This document shows, piece by piece, positions 1 through 8,719 of a stretch of DNA of 31,403 nt. The stretch comes from a virus. The stretch is from positions 1-31,403 of the IMG/VR virus record IMGVR_UViG_3300021959_000227. The stretch is one strand, 5' to 3'. The notes beneath the pieces are model-generated. The model did no database searches. It saw only the letters and a list, made by a program, of their open reading frames with translations, and was not told the DNA's origin. Each line of letters opens with the position of its first letter. The stretch's first letter is position 1. The position numbers and the translations under genes are program-made.

Positions 1-181
1 TCATAGAAGTACCAATGAGTTGGTCAAGAATCGAACCCCACTGAGGGTGAAATCGATCTATGCCGGTCGGCTCCATCAGAGAGAGTCCGATTTGCTGTTG
101 CATTCGTTGCGCGCCAGAGACAGTCATATAAGAACCGTTAGATACAACTAGGTCACCGGATTCAAGAGCAAACGTCTTCAT
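1..181 (-). CDS. Baseplate wedge protein, gp25/W-like (partial, 3' end outside window)
   Basis: The first 60 residues of an open frame run off the left edge. They start MKTFALESGDLVVSNGSY and contain RFHPQWGSILDQLIG. The phrase 'RF.P.WGS.L...IG' after a short beta-rich N-terminus is the hallmark of the GPW/gp25 family, the wedge protein that joins the baseplate hub to the sheath platform in contractile tails. The ATG at 181 has a good ribosome site (AAGGAGAG) about five bases upstream and lies 8 bp after the collar/spike gene stop. The position just after a spike gene is the usual place for gp25, and baseplate J-like genes would be expected to follow outside the window. The family call is by motif recognition, without a search. 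Confidence 0.8.
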   Translation of the reverse strand, partial: MKTFALESGDLVVSNGSYMTVSGAQRMQQQIGLSLMEPTGIDRFHPQWGSILDQLIGTSM

Positions 182-189
182 CTCTCTCC

Positions 190-777
190 TTAATAAGCAC
201 AAATGATGTACTTGACAGTTGAACTACCAAAGGACGGAACGCTAAATGTCGCGTCGGTTGAAACCCCGTAATAGTTGTTGATAACCGAATACAAAACTGG
301 ATACCACCACTTGTAGTAGGTGGCACCATTACACAGAAGCCACCCATCGGGGGGTAAAGAAACTGTGTAAGAAATAGTTCTAATCTCTCCGATGTAACCA
401 CCAGACTTAGACTGCGGATGGTTAAACGAAGAGTTTCCCGCAAATATTGAATGAGTCAACAATCCTGACTCTTCTAAAAAATCTCCAGTCTGAAGCCAAT
501 TAGAAACAACTGGATTTCTTCGATCACCAACCATCGAATTAAATCGCCATCCTCCTTCTGACCGCTCAATTAGCCAAACCTCACCCTCCCGTGGGAAAAA
601 CCTTGATGAACGACTGAGGGGAACAATTAACGTTGCTCCAGATGCAACATCGATAACTGAAACCCGATTTTTCTTTTCCAGATAAGACCCACGGTCGACT
701 GAAGAAACAAAAACGATTTTTGAACTTGCCATTGACGGAGATAGTGGTTGGGATGAATTTTGAAATCGCCTAGCCAT
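190..777 (-). CDS. Baseplate spike-like protein with C-terminal phage tail collar domain
   Basis: The product is 195 residues. Residues about 15-85 are beta-rich, with a run FFPREGEVWLIERSEGGW that resembles the OB-fold of gp5/gpV-type spike N-termini (inference). The C-terminal 70 residues fit the phage tail collar domain (PF07484): GEIRTISYTVSLPPDGWLLC, then NGATYY, then YGVSTDATFSVPSF. The collar domain here ends almost immediately, without the long fibre tip that usually follows it. I chose the ATG at 777, eight bases after a GGGGG-rich ribosome site, over the upstream in-frame ATG at 822. With this start it overlaps the hub gene by 8 bp. It sits between the hub and gp25, which fits a central spike or short fibre of the baseplate. 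Confidence 0.7.
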   Translation of the reverse strand: MARRFQNSSQPLSPSMASSKIVFVSSVDRGSYLEKKNRVSVIDVASGATLIVPLSRSSRFFPREGEVWLIERSEGGWRFNSMVGDRRNPVVSNWLQTGDFLEESGLLTHSIFAGNSSFNHPQSKSGGYIGEIRTISYTVSLPPDGWLLCNGATYYKWWYPVLYSVINNYYGVSTDATFSVPSFGSSTVKYIICAY

Positions 778-3310
778 CAGAAGAACCCCCTTTCGGCAAC
801 ATAAAAATGCCACCTTCCCCAATCCGACTTGGAGCCATCAGTGTCGCATTCGTTCTGAACCCGCCGTTCATGTCAATGCTGTGGGAAACGCTTGAGATGT
901 AAAACTGAACACCAAGTTCTGGGATTCTCAACGCCATGCCGGGGAAAAGTTCTGGCATAAATGTTGTTGGAGCAGAGCATGTAAATTGACCCGCCCACGC
1001 CCGTTGGAATTTGTTGACGGCATACCAAAACTCTTGTTCACCGCCGACAATAGTTCCAATTTTTTCATTGCTCACACGCGCACCAAAGCGAGCCAAAATT
1101 TCTTCTGGGTTCGACATCCACGGGAAGTTGCTTCCACTTAAGTCACCGATAATCGCGGTAAGCATTCCTGCGGTATCAATAGTGACAACACCGTGTGTGT
1201 CTAAAAGAGACTTGTACACACTCCCAGATGGCGTGTTCCCAATATCGCTGTTTAGCAAAACTCCAGTCACATACTGGTGGGTAATAAGGGTGTCGTCAGA
1301 CCAAGAAACAGTAAAGTCCATTAATTCAATTAATTGAACGTCCATCGCTCCAGAAACACCGTACTCAAAAAAGTAGTCGGGGAACCAAGCGATGAAGTCT
1401 CCGTTTGGGGCACTACAGAAATTTCTTCCGCTTGCTTTTAAAAACCTTTCAATGATTGAAAGAAGGGGTTCATCGTTTGCAAGGGCAAGTGGACCGCTCA
1501 GTAGTTCAGCCTGTTCTTGCTCGGCCTCCCCTTGCAAGTAGAAAAAATTCTGTAGCGCGTCATAAGCACTTCCAGACGCTGTCCCAAAAAACTCGTCGGT
1601 TAAACCAGTAAATGGATTTACACCGGCAGTTCCCTCTGGGGGATCACCGTTTCTGTAATTTGAAAACGCAAAGAACTCCCAGTGCCAAGGCTCTGGTCGA
1701 CTACCACCCTCTTGCGCCCAAGTTGGATGACCAAACCCATATTTGTATGCATTTTGTTTTAGCCAAAGATACTCGGGGGTCTGGAACATCTGTGCCTTGT
1801 CATACCCGTTGTACTTTGTGCTGTAACGGGAAACAAGTTCTCCAATGTCAAACGCCAGCCCCCATCCGTGGTTTGAGGTTCCCGGCGTAGCAGAAAAGTC
1901 TGGATTGACATCGTAAAGTTTCTGCTGGTTTTCAAATGACCTATAACAAGATGCCTGAATGTCTAAGCCCTGTGCTAGCGCGGCCTCATACATTAACTCA
2001 TACGCTTCACCAGCGACCTGAAATGCACCAGAGTCGTACGCTCCAGAAGAAGAATATCTCAATGCGCTGGACGGAATTTTGCCGTTTGAAAAACCTCCCC
2101 AAGAAGAGGTTGCGTTAGTGAGTCGCGTTACTCCTTCAGGAATAGGATAAAGAACCCCCCTTGCGGTACTTACCGTATTTACAGTGCCACTACTGCTCGC
2201 CCGATTTGTACTTCCTCCCCTACCACGGTTAAAGTTCGGTCCAGTTTCACCTACGGGGGGAGTGACATTCCTGCCAGTCGCTTCTTTGTATTCCTTTTTG
2301 TACTGTTCAATCCATCGTGCGCCATATTCACGAACAGTAAGAGAGTTACCTTCTGGATACGGAACCTTGTCCAGCCAACTGGCATCACGAAAAACAGCGG
2401 GATAATACCAAGTGTAAGGTATGGCTAACAGTGTCCATCCTCGCTGTTCAACGATGTCTAAGATGTGTTGGCGAGCCTTTTCGTCTTGAACAGAAGGTGG
2501 CGCATCTTTAGCGTGAACATACCCACCGTAGTTGTTCCACGTTGAGTCAACAAATTGATAGGCACCAGATGCAGAGGCAGAACGAGCCTGTGCCGTGTAA
2601 TCACCCCTAGATTCCAAGTATCTGATCGTTGACAGCACAATGTCCATGTCGCTGTTCGACCAAACAAGATTGTCATTTAGGATTGCGTTATCTGTGAATA
2701 GCGATGGGACATTGCCTGCGGTTGTGTCGCCAATGTCGCCTCCAGTTCCAATAGATCGTGAGGCTCCGCGAGCATCTGCCGCTTCTGCCAAAGAAGCATA
2801 AATCCGGTCAAACTTCTTTGCCCAGTCTTCTGGAATCTTTCCAATATGGGTTTTATCCCTTTTCCAACCTGCAACTCTGTGCATCAACTCCTTAACAACT
2901 TTTGGAATATTTGCTTCATTTTGAGGGTCTTCATTAATTATCTGATTAATAAAATCCATCGATTTTACGGAAGCAGAATCCCACAAAAAGTTTTTTAAAT
3001 TTCTGAGAGTGCATTCTGCTTCAAGAGTGACGGGCTTAGGAAATGCACTGAAGTATGGTGTTACAGTCAGATATCCGCTAAACACCTGAACCCATTGAAC
3101 CCTTTTCATCCTGACAGAAATTCTGTCGCCGGGGGCAAAAGAAGAGTCGTATTTCCTACGAGTATTGGAGAGCGTTACCCTAAATGAGTGTGGTCTATTC
3201 TCGTTCAGGCTTAAATTTGCATCCACAATGTCGTCAGAGACATCAATAATGCCGTAATAAGCACTATCAATAATGACACTAATTCCGGGGGTATAAATTA
3301 GGTCTGCCAT
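770..3310 (-). CDS. Tail hub protein carrying a transglycosylase-like and an M15 peptidase domain
   Basis: The product is 846 residues. Residues 1-125 and about 620-846 look like the two halves of a gpD/gp27-type tail hub (beta-rich; the C-terminal half ends near LGVQFYISSVSHSID). Inserted are two wall-cutting domains. Residues about 220-345 resemble a lysozyme-like or Rpf-type transglycosylase, with candidate catalytic Glu233 in RYLESRGDY and the downstream SGAYQFVDSTW. Residues about 425-550 are a VanY-like M15 peptidase, with Arg457, H481 and D488 in SNHGWGLAFD and H543 in EPWHWEF as the expected zinc and active-site residues. A Gly/Ser/Thr-rich linker (355-385) separates them. The ATG at 3310 overlaps the upstream stop by one base (TAATG), so translation is probably coupled. 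The expected role is to open peptidoglycan during tail penetration. Confidence 0.85.
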   Translation of the reverse strand: MADLIYTPGISVIIDSAYYGIIDVSDDIVDANLSLNENRPHSFRVTLSNTRRKYDSSFAPGDRISVRMKRVQWVQVFSGYLTVTPYFSAFPKPVTLEAECTLRNLKNFLWDSASVKSMDFINQIINEDPQNEANIPKVVKELMHRVAGWKRDKTHIGKIPEDWAKKFDRIYASLAEAADARGASRSIGTGGDIGDTTAGNVPSLFTDNAILNDNLVWSNSDMDIVLSTIRYLESRGDYTAQARSASASGAYQFVDSTWNNYGGYVHAKDAPPSVQDEKARQHILDIVEQRGWTLLAIPYTWYYPAVFRDASWLDKVPYPEGNSLTVREYGARWIEQYKKEYKEATGRNVTPPVGETGPNFNRGRGGSTNRASSSGTVNTVSTARGVLYPIPEGVTRLTNATSSWGGFSNGKIPSSALRYSSSGAYDSGAFQVAGEAYELMYEAALAQGLDIQASCYRSFENQQKLYDVNPDFSATPGTSNHGWGLAFDIGELVSRYSTKYNGYDKAQMFQTPEYLWLKQNAYKYGFGHPTWAQEGGSRPEPWHWEFFAFSNYRNGDPPEGTAGVNPFTGLTDEFFGTASGSAYDALQNFFYLQGEAEQEQAELLSGPLALANDEPLLSIIERFLKASGRNFCSAPNGDFIAWFPDYFFEYGVSGAMDVQLIELMDFTVSWSDDTLITHQYVTGVLLNSDIGNTPSGSVYKSLLDTHGVVTIDTAGMLTAIIGDLSGSNFPWMSNPEEILARFGARVSNEKIGTIVGGEQEFWYAVNKFQRAWAGQFTCSAPTTFMPELFPGMALRIPELGVQFYISSVSHSIDMNGGFRTNATLMAPSRIGEGGIFMLPKGGSSDG

Positions 3311-3915
3311 TATTGCGGTCCGATTCCCCAGTCCCACGGATAGTAGGGAACAGTTGGGTCATAAACTATGGTTCCGCTTTGCGTTCCAGCAGGATAAAAA
3401 TACTTTGCCTGAACATCGTTCTTGGGAGCAACGTATTTAGATGCTTCAAGATACGGATTGATTGGGTCTGAGGCAGATGAAAGTGCTACACGACATGTGT
3501 AAATAAACTTCCCAAACGAATCACCGTAATCGACTGCGAATTTAGGAAAACCACTTTTCTTAAAATTTTGAGATGGAACATCTAGTTCTAGTGCTGAAGG
3601 AGAAGAGTAGGCAGGCTCAGTAATGGCACTCATGTACAAAGCCATCCAATCAATGAACTCTCTGTACGCCTCGTAGCCAGAAAGGGTTGTGTACGTCTCC
3701 CCGTCCTGATTTAATTTTTTGTAAGAGTAAAACTGGCACACAACGTACCACTCACCCGAAGTTCTAACCTTTGGGTAAAAAGATTTCTTTGCTCTAGCCT
3801 CTGATTCGGAAGAAATAAAATTCATGCCGTGACCCAGTTCGGTCACAACAAGATTAAAGGTTTCTTTCCCTTTCCATTTCAGAGTGGCATTGTGCTTTGG
3901 GTTACCGATTGCCAT
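3310..3915 (-). CDS. Tail/baseplate structural protein, unknown family
   Basis: The product is 201 residues, starts MAIGNPKHNATLKWKGKE and is rich in aromatic residues, ending in a Pro/Tyr/Trp-rich tail (VPYYPWDWGIGPQ). I see no catalytic motif, signal peptide or membrane segment. The ATG at 3915 overlaps the upstream stop by one base (TGATG), and the stop overlaps the hub start by one base, so this gene is translationally coupled on both sides. Its place between the tape measure and the hub suggests a baseplate or tail-tip component. The family is not recognised. Confidence 0.7.
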   Translation of the reverse strand: MAIGNPKHNATLKWKGKETFNLVVTELGHGMNFISSESEARAKKSFYPKVRTSGEWYVVCQFYSYKKLNQDGETYTTLSGYEAYREFIDWMALYMSAITEPAYSSPSALELDVPSQNFKKSGFPKFAVDYGDSFGKFIYTCRVALSSASDPINPYLEASKYVAPKNDVQAKYFYPAGTQSGTIVYDPTVPYYPWDWGIGPQ

Positions 3916-4118
3916 CAGAAAGCCTCGCCGTCAGGAGAGAACGGTGGGATAGACATTTCTTCAACTTCAGATTCTGAGACATCAAAAACTAAACCGTTTT
4001 CTGAAAATGCAAAACCTGCACCTAATTTGACAACTCTTCTTTCGGCTGGAGCAACAGGAAGAGATATGCGGGTGTTTGCTCCCCAATCTTTTCTAACCAT
4101 TCTCCGATTATTCGTCAT
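3915..4118 (-). CDS. Small baseplate-region protein, unknown
   Basis: The product is 67 residues if started at the ATG at 4118, which has a GGGAA ribosome site nine bases upstream and overlaps the preceding gene by 11 bp. A TTG at 4133 would add five residues, and the ATG at 4100 would shorten it. The N-terminus is basic (RRMVRKDWGANTR), followed by a short beta-rich stretch and an acidic end. Small proteins of this size often sit between the tape measure and the hub in myoviruses, but no family is recognised. Confidence 0.6.
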   Translation of the reverse strand: MTNNRRMVRKDWGANTRISLPVAPAERRVVKLGAGFAFSENGLVFDVSESEVEEMSIPPFSPDGEAF

Positions 4119-4629
4119 CTGCGTAATTCCCAAGCGGTCCGTTCCAATCTGTTTGCGACCAGCCCAAACCCTGACTTATGCGGTTGATGTAAACTGACTT
4201 CGCATTTTCCGCGGCTAGGCGAGTGACATCCCCGTTGTCACGATCAATAAACATAGTCATAGTCCATTTTGGGGCAAAATCTTTATTGGTCGCTTTGTAC
4301 GAAGTTGAAGCCCCATCCTGAGTCAGAGATTTGATGTACACAAAAAAATCCCACCCTCTGCTTGTCCACAAAAACTGAACAGGAGCAGGTAGTTCATTAG
4401 TTGCTGAGGGAACTTGGTTGTTGACCAAGCCCTTCATTGCTTTAAAGAAAGCAAGGTGTTCCTTTTGGCTACGAGATTGACCAGAGATGGTAAGGTCACC
4501 TAACGAAGACCCAAATATCTGGATGACTTTCCCACCCAGTGTTTTCTCTGAATTCATTTTTATTTTAAAATCCCAAGAAATTGAAGTCGGGTCTATGTCA
4601 AAGGGAATTCCTGCAATACTTGCGCTCAT
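4108..4629 (-). CDS. Baseplate/tail protein downstream of tape measure
   Basis: The product is 173 residues, starting MSASIAGIPFDIDPTSISWD, with GGKVIQIFGSSLGDLTISG in the first third. The layout of a flat beta-rich domain with 'F.IDP..I.W' followed by 'GGKV.Q..G..LGDL...G' resembles tail proteins that lie just after the tape measure in large actinobacterial myoviruses. This is a pattern memory and not a confirmed family. The ATG overlaps the tape-measure stop as ATGA, which indicates coupling. It is likely part of the tube-to-baseplate transition. Confidence 0.7.
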   Translation of the reverse strand: MSASIAGIPFDIDPTSISWDFKIKMNSEKTLGGKVIQIFGSSLGDLTISGQSRSQKEHLAFFKAMKGLVNNQVPSATNELPAPVQFLWTSRGWDFFVYIKSLTQDGASTSYKATNKDFAPKWTMTMFIDRDNGDVTRLAAENAKSVYINRISQGLGWSQTDWNGPLGNYADDE

Positions 4630-7205
4630 CGTGTATTAGCCCCCGCCGTCGTATTGGCGTTTCCATCCCAAGAAACTGGGGAGTTAGTTGTAACCAATGA
4701 AGAGTCAATTTCAAAAAAGCGTTCTGCCCACGGAGTAAGCCTTATTTGAACGGTTGAGCCAGAAGCATTTGGATACCCACCCTCTGGCATTCCATACAGT
4801 TCACTGATGGTTCTACTTGCCTGATCTCCGGTTTTTATTGTGCCTTCTCCACGCTGGATAGCCGCGATAACATCACTGTTCATCGCGGCCTCACCAATCG
4901 TGTACTCTTGACCGCCCACTTCAACCTTTAGACCGGCAAAACCCTCTTCCCCGTAATCAACCATCCGATCATCAAGATTCCCCTTCAATTCACCACTAGA
5001 CAATCCAACGTCGGTCATAAGTTGCTCAAAGATGAAACTCCTACTGCCCGTTCCCGATTGCAAAGCAGAAACAACGTCCTCACGATTTGTCCCCTCAGGA
5101 ACGATGCCCTGACTTCCAAGATAATTTACTAGAGGATCAAAATTGCCGGTTCCATAGTTCGCGTATTGGGCGATTGCATAATCAAGTGCGCGACCGCCAG
5201 CCTCGTTGTAATTTCCAAATGTTTCTATTCCACCACTTGCAGAAGTTTCCGTTGGGGCAATTCGCTGTTGCTGTGCCGCGGCAGATTGTCCCAATGTTGA
5301 GCCAGCAGTCGCAGTAGAAGATGTTGCGCCTAGTTCTCCTGCAATTTCATCCGAGTAAACATTAATTGCAACCACAAACATTGTTGCATCATTGGGCTGG
5401 TCTGTAGTGAATCCTGCGGATTGCATGATTCGGGTTATAATTTCAATTCTGAATCCGGCATTTAGCGCGGCATCAATAGCCTGATTTCTAAATACTTGTT
5501 CAGTAAATACTTTGCCAAAAGGATTATTCTCATCGTAATCAGCGTCTCTTTTATGGTTTTCTGACCAATCCCTTAGCCATTGCCGTGCAAACTGACCAAA
5601 GGATATTCCAGAAGTTCCAGTGTGATTATCAAGAAGTTGTTTAGCAGACGCGTAAAACTGAGAAACCGCATTTGCCTGAGCAGTTCCAGTTCCTCTTAGC
5701 CCAGTTGCTATTTCTGCATAGGTGGAGCCAGATCGACCAGCAACCGCCTGAATAGATGCAGTAGTTGCTGAAAGTCCAATTTGAGCAGACCCTTCTCCAA
5801 GTCCAAGTGACTCCGAAACAAGGCTTGACGCAATTCCCTTTGCCCCTTCAGAACCAGCCAGAACTCCGGTTTGATACGAGTTGTAAACCTTTAAGAAATC
5901 ATCTCTTGCCTGTAGCGTTGAACGTCCCGCTTCTCTCGCCGCGACATTAAGTTGCTGAAGGTTTTGAGAAAGCCCGCCCAAACTATCTCCAGCCAGAATG
6001 ACTGCCGACATAATTCTTGTCACTTCTTGGCTACCCATCTTTAGGTCGCCCATCATGTCCATGCCGTAACTAACAAACTCGTCTTTTCGTTGACCTCGCA
6101 TGCCCAACTGATTGGCTTGACCCAGTAACGCCCTCATGTCGCCCGCACCCGGACCAAAAAGGTTAAATCCTGCAAGGTATGAGCGGAAGTCATCCCGCAA
6201 ACTTTCCTTGTAGCCCTCAAAAGCAGAACCGCCTGTGTACTGCGATATCGCCTGACCTTTTGCGTACAATTCTTGTGACTTTGCCGCGCCCTGACGGTAC
6301 ATCCCGTACACAGCCGCGGCAGTTCCCGCTACCCGACCAACTGTTGCCGCGCTTTCTGCTGGGAGAGCCGCGAGCAAGGACTTTCCAAGCGGTTGACCAG
6401 ATGCAAAGGCATTTGTAGCAGAACTAATTGCACCAGCAGTCCTTTGACGACTTGCAATCCTCGCCATTTCGTCCAAACCAGTTGCCGCGGCTTTTACCTC
6501 AGAAATACTCGCAAACTTTCCAGTTGCAATATTCTGCCAACTGCCATTTGGCAACTGCTTAAATCCCGGCGTTTGGACAATTCTTGTTGCGTCCATGCTT
6601 GATTGAGATACAAATTGCTTGGTTACCCTGTTTTGCCAACGGCCAGCCGCTTCGTTCCACGACACGTTTGGATCAAAACGATAAAAAACATTTGGATCGC
6701 GAGGGTCTTGAATTGGTTGCGGACCCGCCCAGTTCTGCGCCCTTTCCGCAATTCGATTAGCCAATCCCGCACGGGCATCTTGCAATACTCCCCCACTGCT
6801 TGCACGGGCGTACGCATCGGAAAAAGCATTTGCATCCCTACTAACATTGTCCACAGGAGGGGCAATAGGGAGGCTCCCTGCAACAGTTGCTACCGCACGG
6901 GCACGACCTGCACTGTACGCCGCGCCTTCTTGAGACATTCCAGAGGGCGAAGAAAGGCCACCCTGACCATCTGGAATGGCAGATGCCGTCGAATACCTGC
7001 GAGCAGAGATATCTGCATTTTGAGCAATCGTCCTGCTCATGTTGACCATTTCAGCGTGCATTGCCCTCATGTCATGTATGACAGATGAGAAACCCGCCGC
7101 GATAGCGGTGCTAATTTCTGAAACTGGTGGAGCAAACGGGGTTCCAGCCATACCCACCGATGTATCTGGACGAGCAGAAGATATTGGTGGAATGCGATCA
7201 GCCAT
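4626..7205 (-). CDS. Tail tape measure protein
   Basis: The product is 859 residues, the longest gene here, placed right after the frameshifted chaperone as tape measures are. The sequence is Ala/Gly/Ser/Gln-rich and largely helical, with a mildly hydrophobic stretch around residues 285-310 (ATVGRVAGTAAAVYGMY). The N-terminal third has two related units with the pattern W-Q-N-x(2)-T-G/K-x-F-V/A-S (around RWQNRVTKQFVS and SWQNIATGKFAS). By the usual rule of about 1.5 angstroms per residue, the tail would be roughly 130 nm long (inference). It overlaps the chaperone fusion stop by 8 bp. The start is the ATG at 7205; its ribosome site is weak. Confidence 0.85.
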   Translation of the reverse strand: MADRIPPISSARPDTSVGMAGTPFAPPVSEISTAIAAGFSSVIHDMRAMHAEMVNMSRTIAQNADISARRYSTASAIPDGQGGLSSPSGMSQEGAAYSAGRARAVATVAGSLPIAPPVDNVSRDANAFSDAYARASSGGVLQDARAGLANRIAERAQNWAGPQPIQDPRDPNVFYRFDPNVSWNEAAGRWQNRVTKQFVSQSSMDATRIVQTPGFKQLPNGSWQNIATGKFASISEVKAAATGLDEMARIASRQRTAGAISSATNAFASGQPLGKSLLAALPAESAATVGRVAGTAAAVYGMYRQGAAKSQELYAKGQAISQYTGGSAFEGYKESLRDDFRSYLAGFNLFGPGAGDMRALLGQANQLGMRGQRKDEFVSYGMDMMGDLKMGSQEVTRIMSAVILAGDSLGGLSQNLQQLNVAAREAGRSTLQARDDFLKVYNSYQTGVLAGSEGAKGIASSLVSESLGLGEGSAQIGLSATTASIQAVAGRSGSTYAEIATGLRGTGTAQANAVSQFYASAKQLLDNHTGTSGISFGQFARQWLRDWSENHKRDADYDENNPFGKVFTEQVFRNQAIDAALNAGFRIEIITRIMQSAGFTTDQPNDATMFVVAINVYSDEIAGELGATSSTATAGSTLGQSAAAQQQRIAPTETSASGGIETFGNYNEAGGRALDYAIAQYANYGTGNFDPLVNYLGSQGIVPEGTNREDVVSALQSGTGSRSFIFEQLMTDVGLSSGELKGNLDDRMVDYGEEGFAGLKVEVGGQEYTIGEAAMNSDVIAAIQRGEGTIKTGDQASRTISELYGMPEGGYPNASGSTVQIRLTPWAERFFEIDSSLVTTNSPVSWDGNANTTAGANTR

Positions 7206-8159
7206 TTTCGTCTACTTCAGATAGATCATCAAGGCTCATTTTTACAGATGCCCCTAGCATTTTGATAATTTCTTCAGCATCTGCGCTATCCATTTCTTGG
7301 AAGCGGGTGGTGCCAGAACTTTGATTTAATGCATTATCAATTTCTTCTTCAGAAACAGCCTCTTCGACCTGCTCTGGGAAATATTCAGGGAAAAATTTAT
7401 TTGCGTATTGAGGTGCCCCAGAAAGCATTGCAAGACGGAATTGCTCATACTTTGCATCTTCTTTCTCTTTTGATTCCAAGAACAGCATGATGTCCAAGCA
7501 TTCCTTTTGTAAGAGCGATAAATTTTTCTGGTTTAAGATTCCCCTCTTGTTTGCCGACCGAACACACCGTTCAACGTAACCGTCTATAAAGCGTCCGAAT
7601 CGGAAACCCCTTTTCCCATTTCTTCCATCACGGACTCTACGCGCCCCTCAAGACTCCTGAACTGCTCGTAAACCGCATCAATAACCCACGGATACCAGTG
7701 ATCGATGATGTAGCGAAATGCATATTCGACGGAAGACTCAACCGAACGCCGGTCAAGAGGAAGGGGAAGGGTTTTTCCATCTACCGTCTCAATGCAAGCC
7801 GAAACAACAGCCGCGGTGTATGCCCGAACGTCTCCAATCGAATCCTTGAAGCGTTTGTGGAGAAGTGCCACTTCAAGATATTCATTTGTTGTGATCGTCC
7901 TAATTTTAAATCGGTGACCCATCCAAACGAATTCGTGAGTTAGATAACCGATGTAAAGAAGCCCCTCAAAGTCAAGTTTGTGCTTTTCGTCAAAGGACTT
8001 AGGCATTTCTTGGACTGGTTGCTCCTGAATATGAGCGGGCGATCCATCGTCTGCAAAAGGAGGGTACTCTTCCTCACTTACTGCTTCTGCTAAATCGTCT
8101 TCAATAAACGGGGTTGGCTGTTCAATAAGTTTGTCTTCGTTATCCATTGGCTGATTCAC
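7198..8159 (-). CDS. Tail assembly chaperone, -1 frameshift fusion product
   Basis: This long product is made by reading 8159-7611 in frame 0 and then 7611-7198 in the -1 frame: 183 residues plus 137, about 320 in all. The -1 frame is open from after a stop at 7648-7650 down to 7200, so the slip must fall inside a 62-base window that contains the canonical heptamer G GGA AAA (7617-7611). The -1 part begins RGFRFGRFIDGYVERC and ends in an acidic helix-rich tail (LDDLSEVDENG). Its only in-frame start inside the -1 region, a TTG at 7497, has no good ribosome site, which also favours frameshifting. Such G/GT-type fusions coat the tape measure before tube polymerisation. Confidence 0.85.
7584..8159 (-). 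CDS. Tail assembly chaperone, short (unshifted) form
   Basis: The product is 191 residues between the tail tube and tape-measure genes. The N-terminus is acidic (residues 7-45, with EAVSEEE at 25-31), followed by a compact region about 60-160 (FEGLLYIGYLTHEFVWMGH, then RTITTNEYLEVALLHKRF). The order tube, chaperone, frameshift, tape measure is strongly conserved in tailed phages, and this protein corresponds to the 'G' form. The start is uncertain. GTG at 8159 and ATG at 8147 are both in frame and neither has a clear ribosome site. The frame ends at TAG 7584-7586, nine codons after the slip site. Confidence 0.8.
   Translation of the reverse strand: MNQPMDNEDKLIEQPTPFIEDDLAEAVSEEEYPPFADDGSPAHIQEQPVQEMPKSFDEKHKLDFEGLLYIGYLTHEFVWMGHRFKIRTITTNEYLEVALLHKRFKDSIGDVRAYTAAVVSACIETVDGKTLPLPLDRRSVESSVEYAFRYIIDHWYPWVIDAVYEQFRSLEGRVESVMEEMGKGVSDSDAL
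7611..7617 (-). promoter_or_regulatory. Programmed -1 ribosomal frameshift site (G GGA AAA)
   Basis: Read on the minus strand, codons ATG GGA AAA GGG give the slippery heptamer GGGAAAA in the correct phase (X XXY YYZ). It is one base different from the lambda G/T site GGGAAAG. Slipping gives AGG GGT TTC and joins the -1 frame, which is open to 7198. No convincing stimulatory hairpin was seen directly downstream. Confidence 0.85.
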
Positions 8160-8215
8160 TTGCTGGTTTGTGGCTGGTTCTCATTGACTAAACGCTTTGC
8201 GTAAGTCTCAGATTA

Positions 8216-8716
8216 TTACTGTGTTTCGCTTGGGGTCAGTGTTCCGCGAGTGGCGTGTGTGTATTGTGCGGTCACCTGACGGGAAACAGAAAGCGCACCG
8301 ATAGAAACAGACTCTGAATCATCGATGTCAGAAACTATAACATTGTGGTATGTCTTGGTTCGCCAAACGTTGCCGGTAGGTGGCTTAATAATTGTTTGAC
8401 ATGTAATTGGATCAGCAAGATCAGCGATTGCTGTCCAAATATCAACGATGTTGTTCGCATTTGCCAATCCACTGAAATGTTGCCAGACAGGTTTGTCCCA
8501 CAACTCACGGATGGTAAAAGAAAGTGTTCCACCGTTCAATGCACGGGGGGTAACAAACTCGGTTGGATGCAACGAATCCAACGGCTGAATAGCCTGTGGG
8601 TTAGCAATAGGCGACACCCCACTGTCAGTAAATGCTTCTAGGTATGCGATAGCGGAACCCCTCCACCGAAGTGTGGTGAAGGTTGAACCAACAACGCGAA
8701 TGCTTGACTGTGGCAT
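8216..8716 (-). CDS. Tail tube protein
   Basis: The product is 166 residues, starting MPQSSIRVVGSTFTTLRWRG. It is beta-rich, with the segments LNGGTLSFTIRELWDKPVWQ and SDIDDSESVSIGALSVSRQV. Size and position directly after the sheath gene match the inner tube protein of contractile tails, which polymerises into the DNA channel. The ATG at 8716 has a strong GGAGG ribosome site eight bases upstream, and the sheath stop is 3 bp away. A 56-base gap to the chaperone gene holds no clear feature. Confidence 0.8.
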   Translation of the reverse strand: MPQSSIRVVGSTFTTLRWRGSAIAYLEAFTDSGVSPIANPQAIQPLDSLHPTEFVTPRALNGGTLSFTIRELWDKPVWQHFSGLANANNIVDIWTAIADLADPITCQTIIKPPTGNVWRTKTYHNVIVSDIDDSESVSIGALSVSRQVTAQYTHATRGTLTPSETQ

Positions 8717-8719
8717 GAA

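Noticed and set aside
7198-7497. Independent 99-residue gene starting at TTG 7497
   Set aside because: Better explained as the -1 part of the frameshifted chaperone; the frame is open well upstream of 7497 and no ribosome site precedes it.
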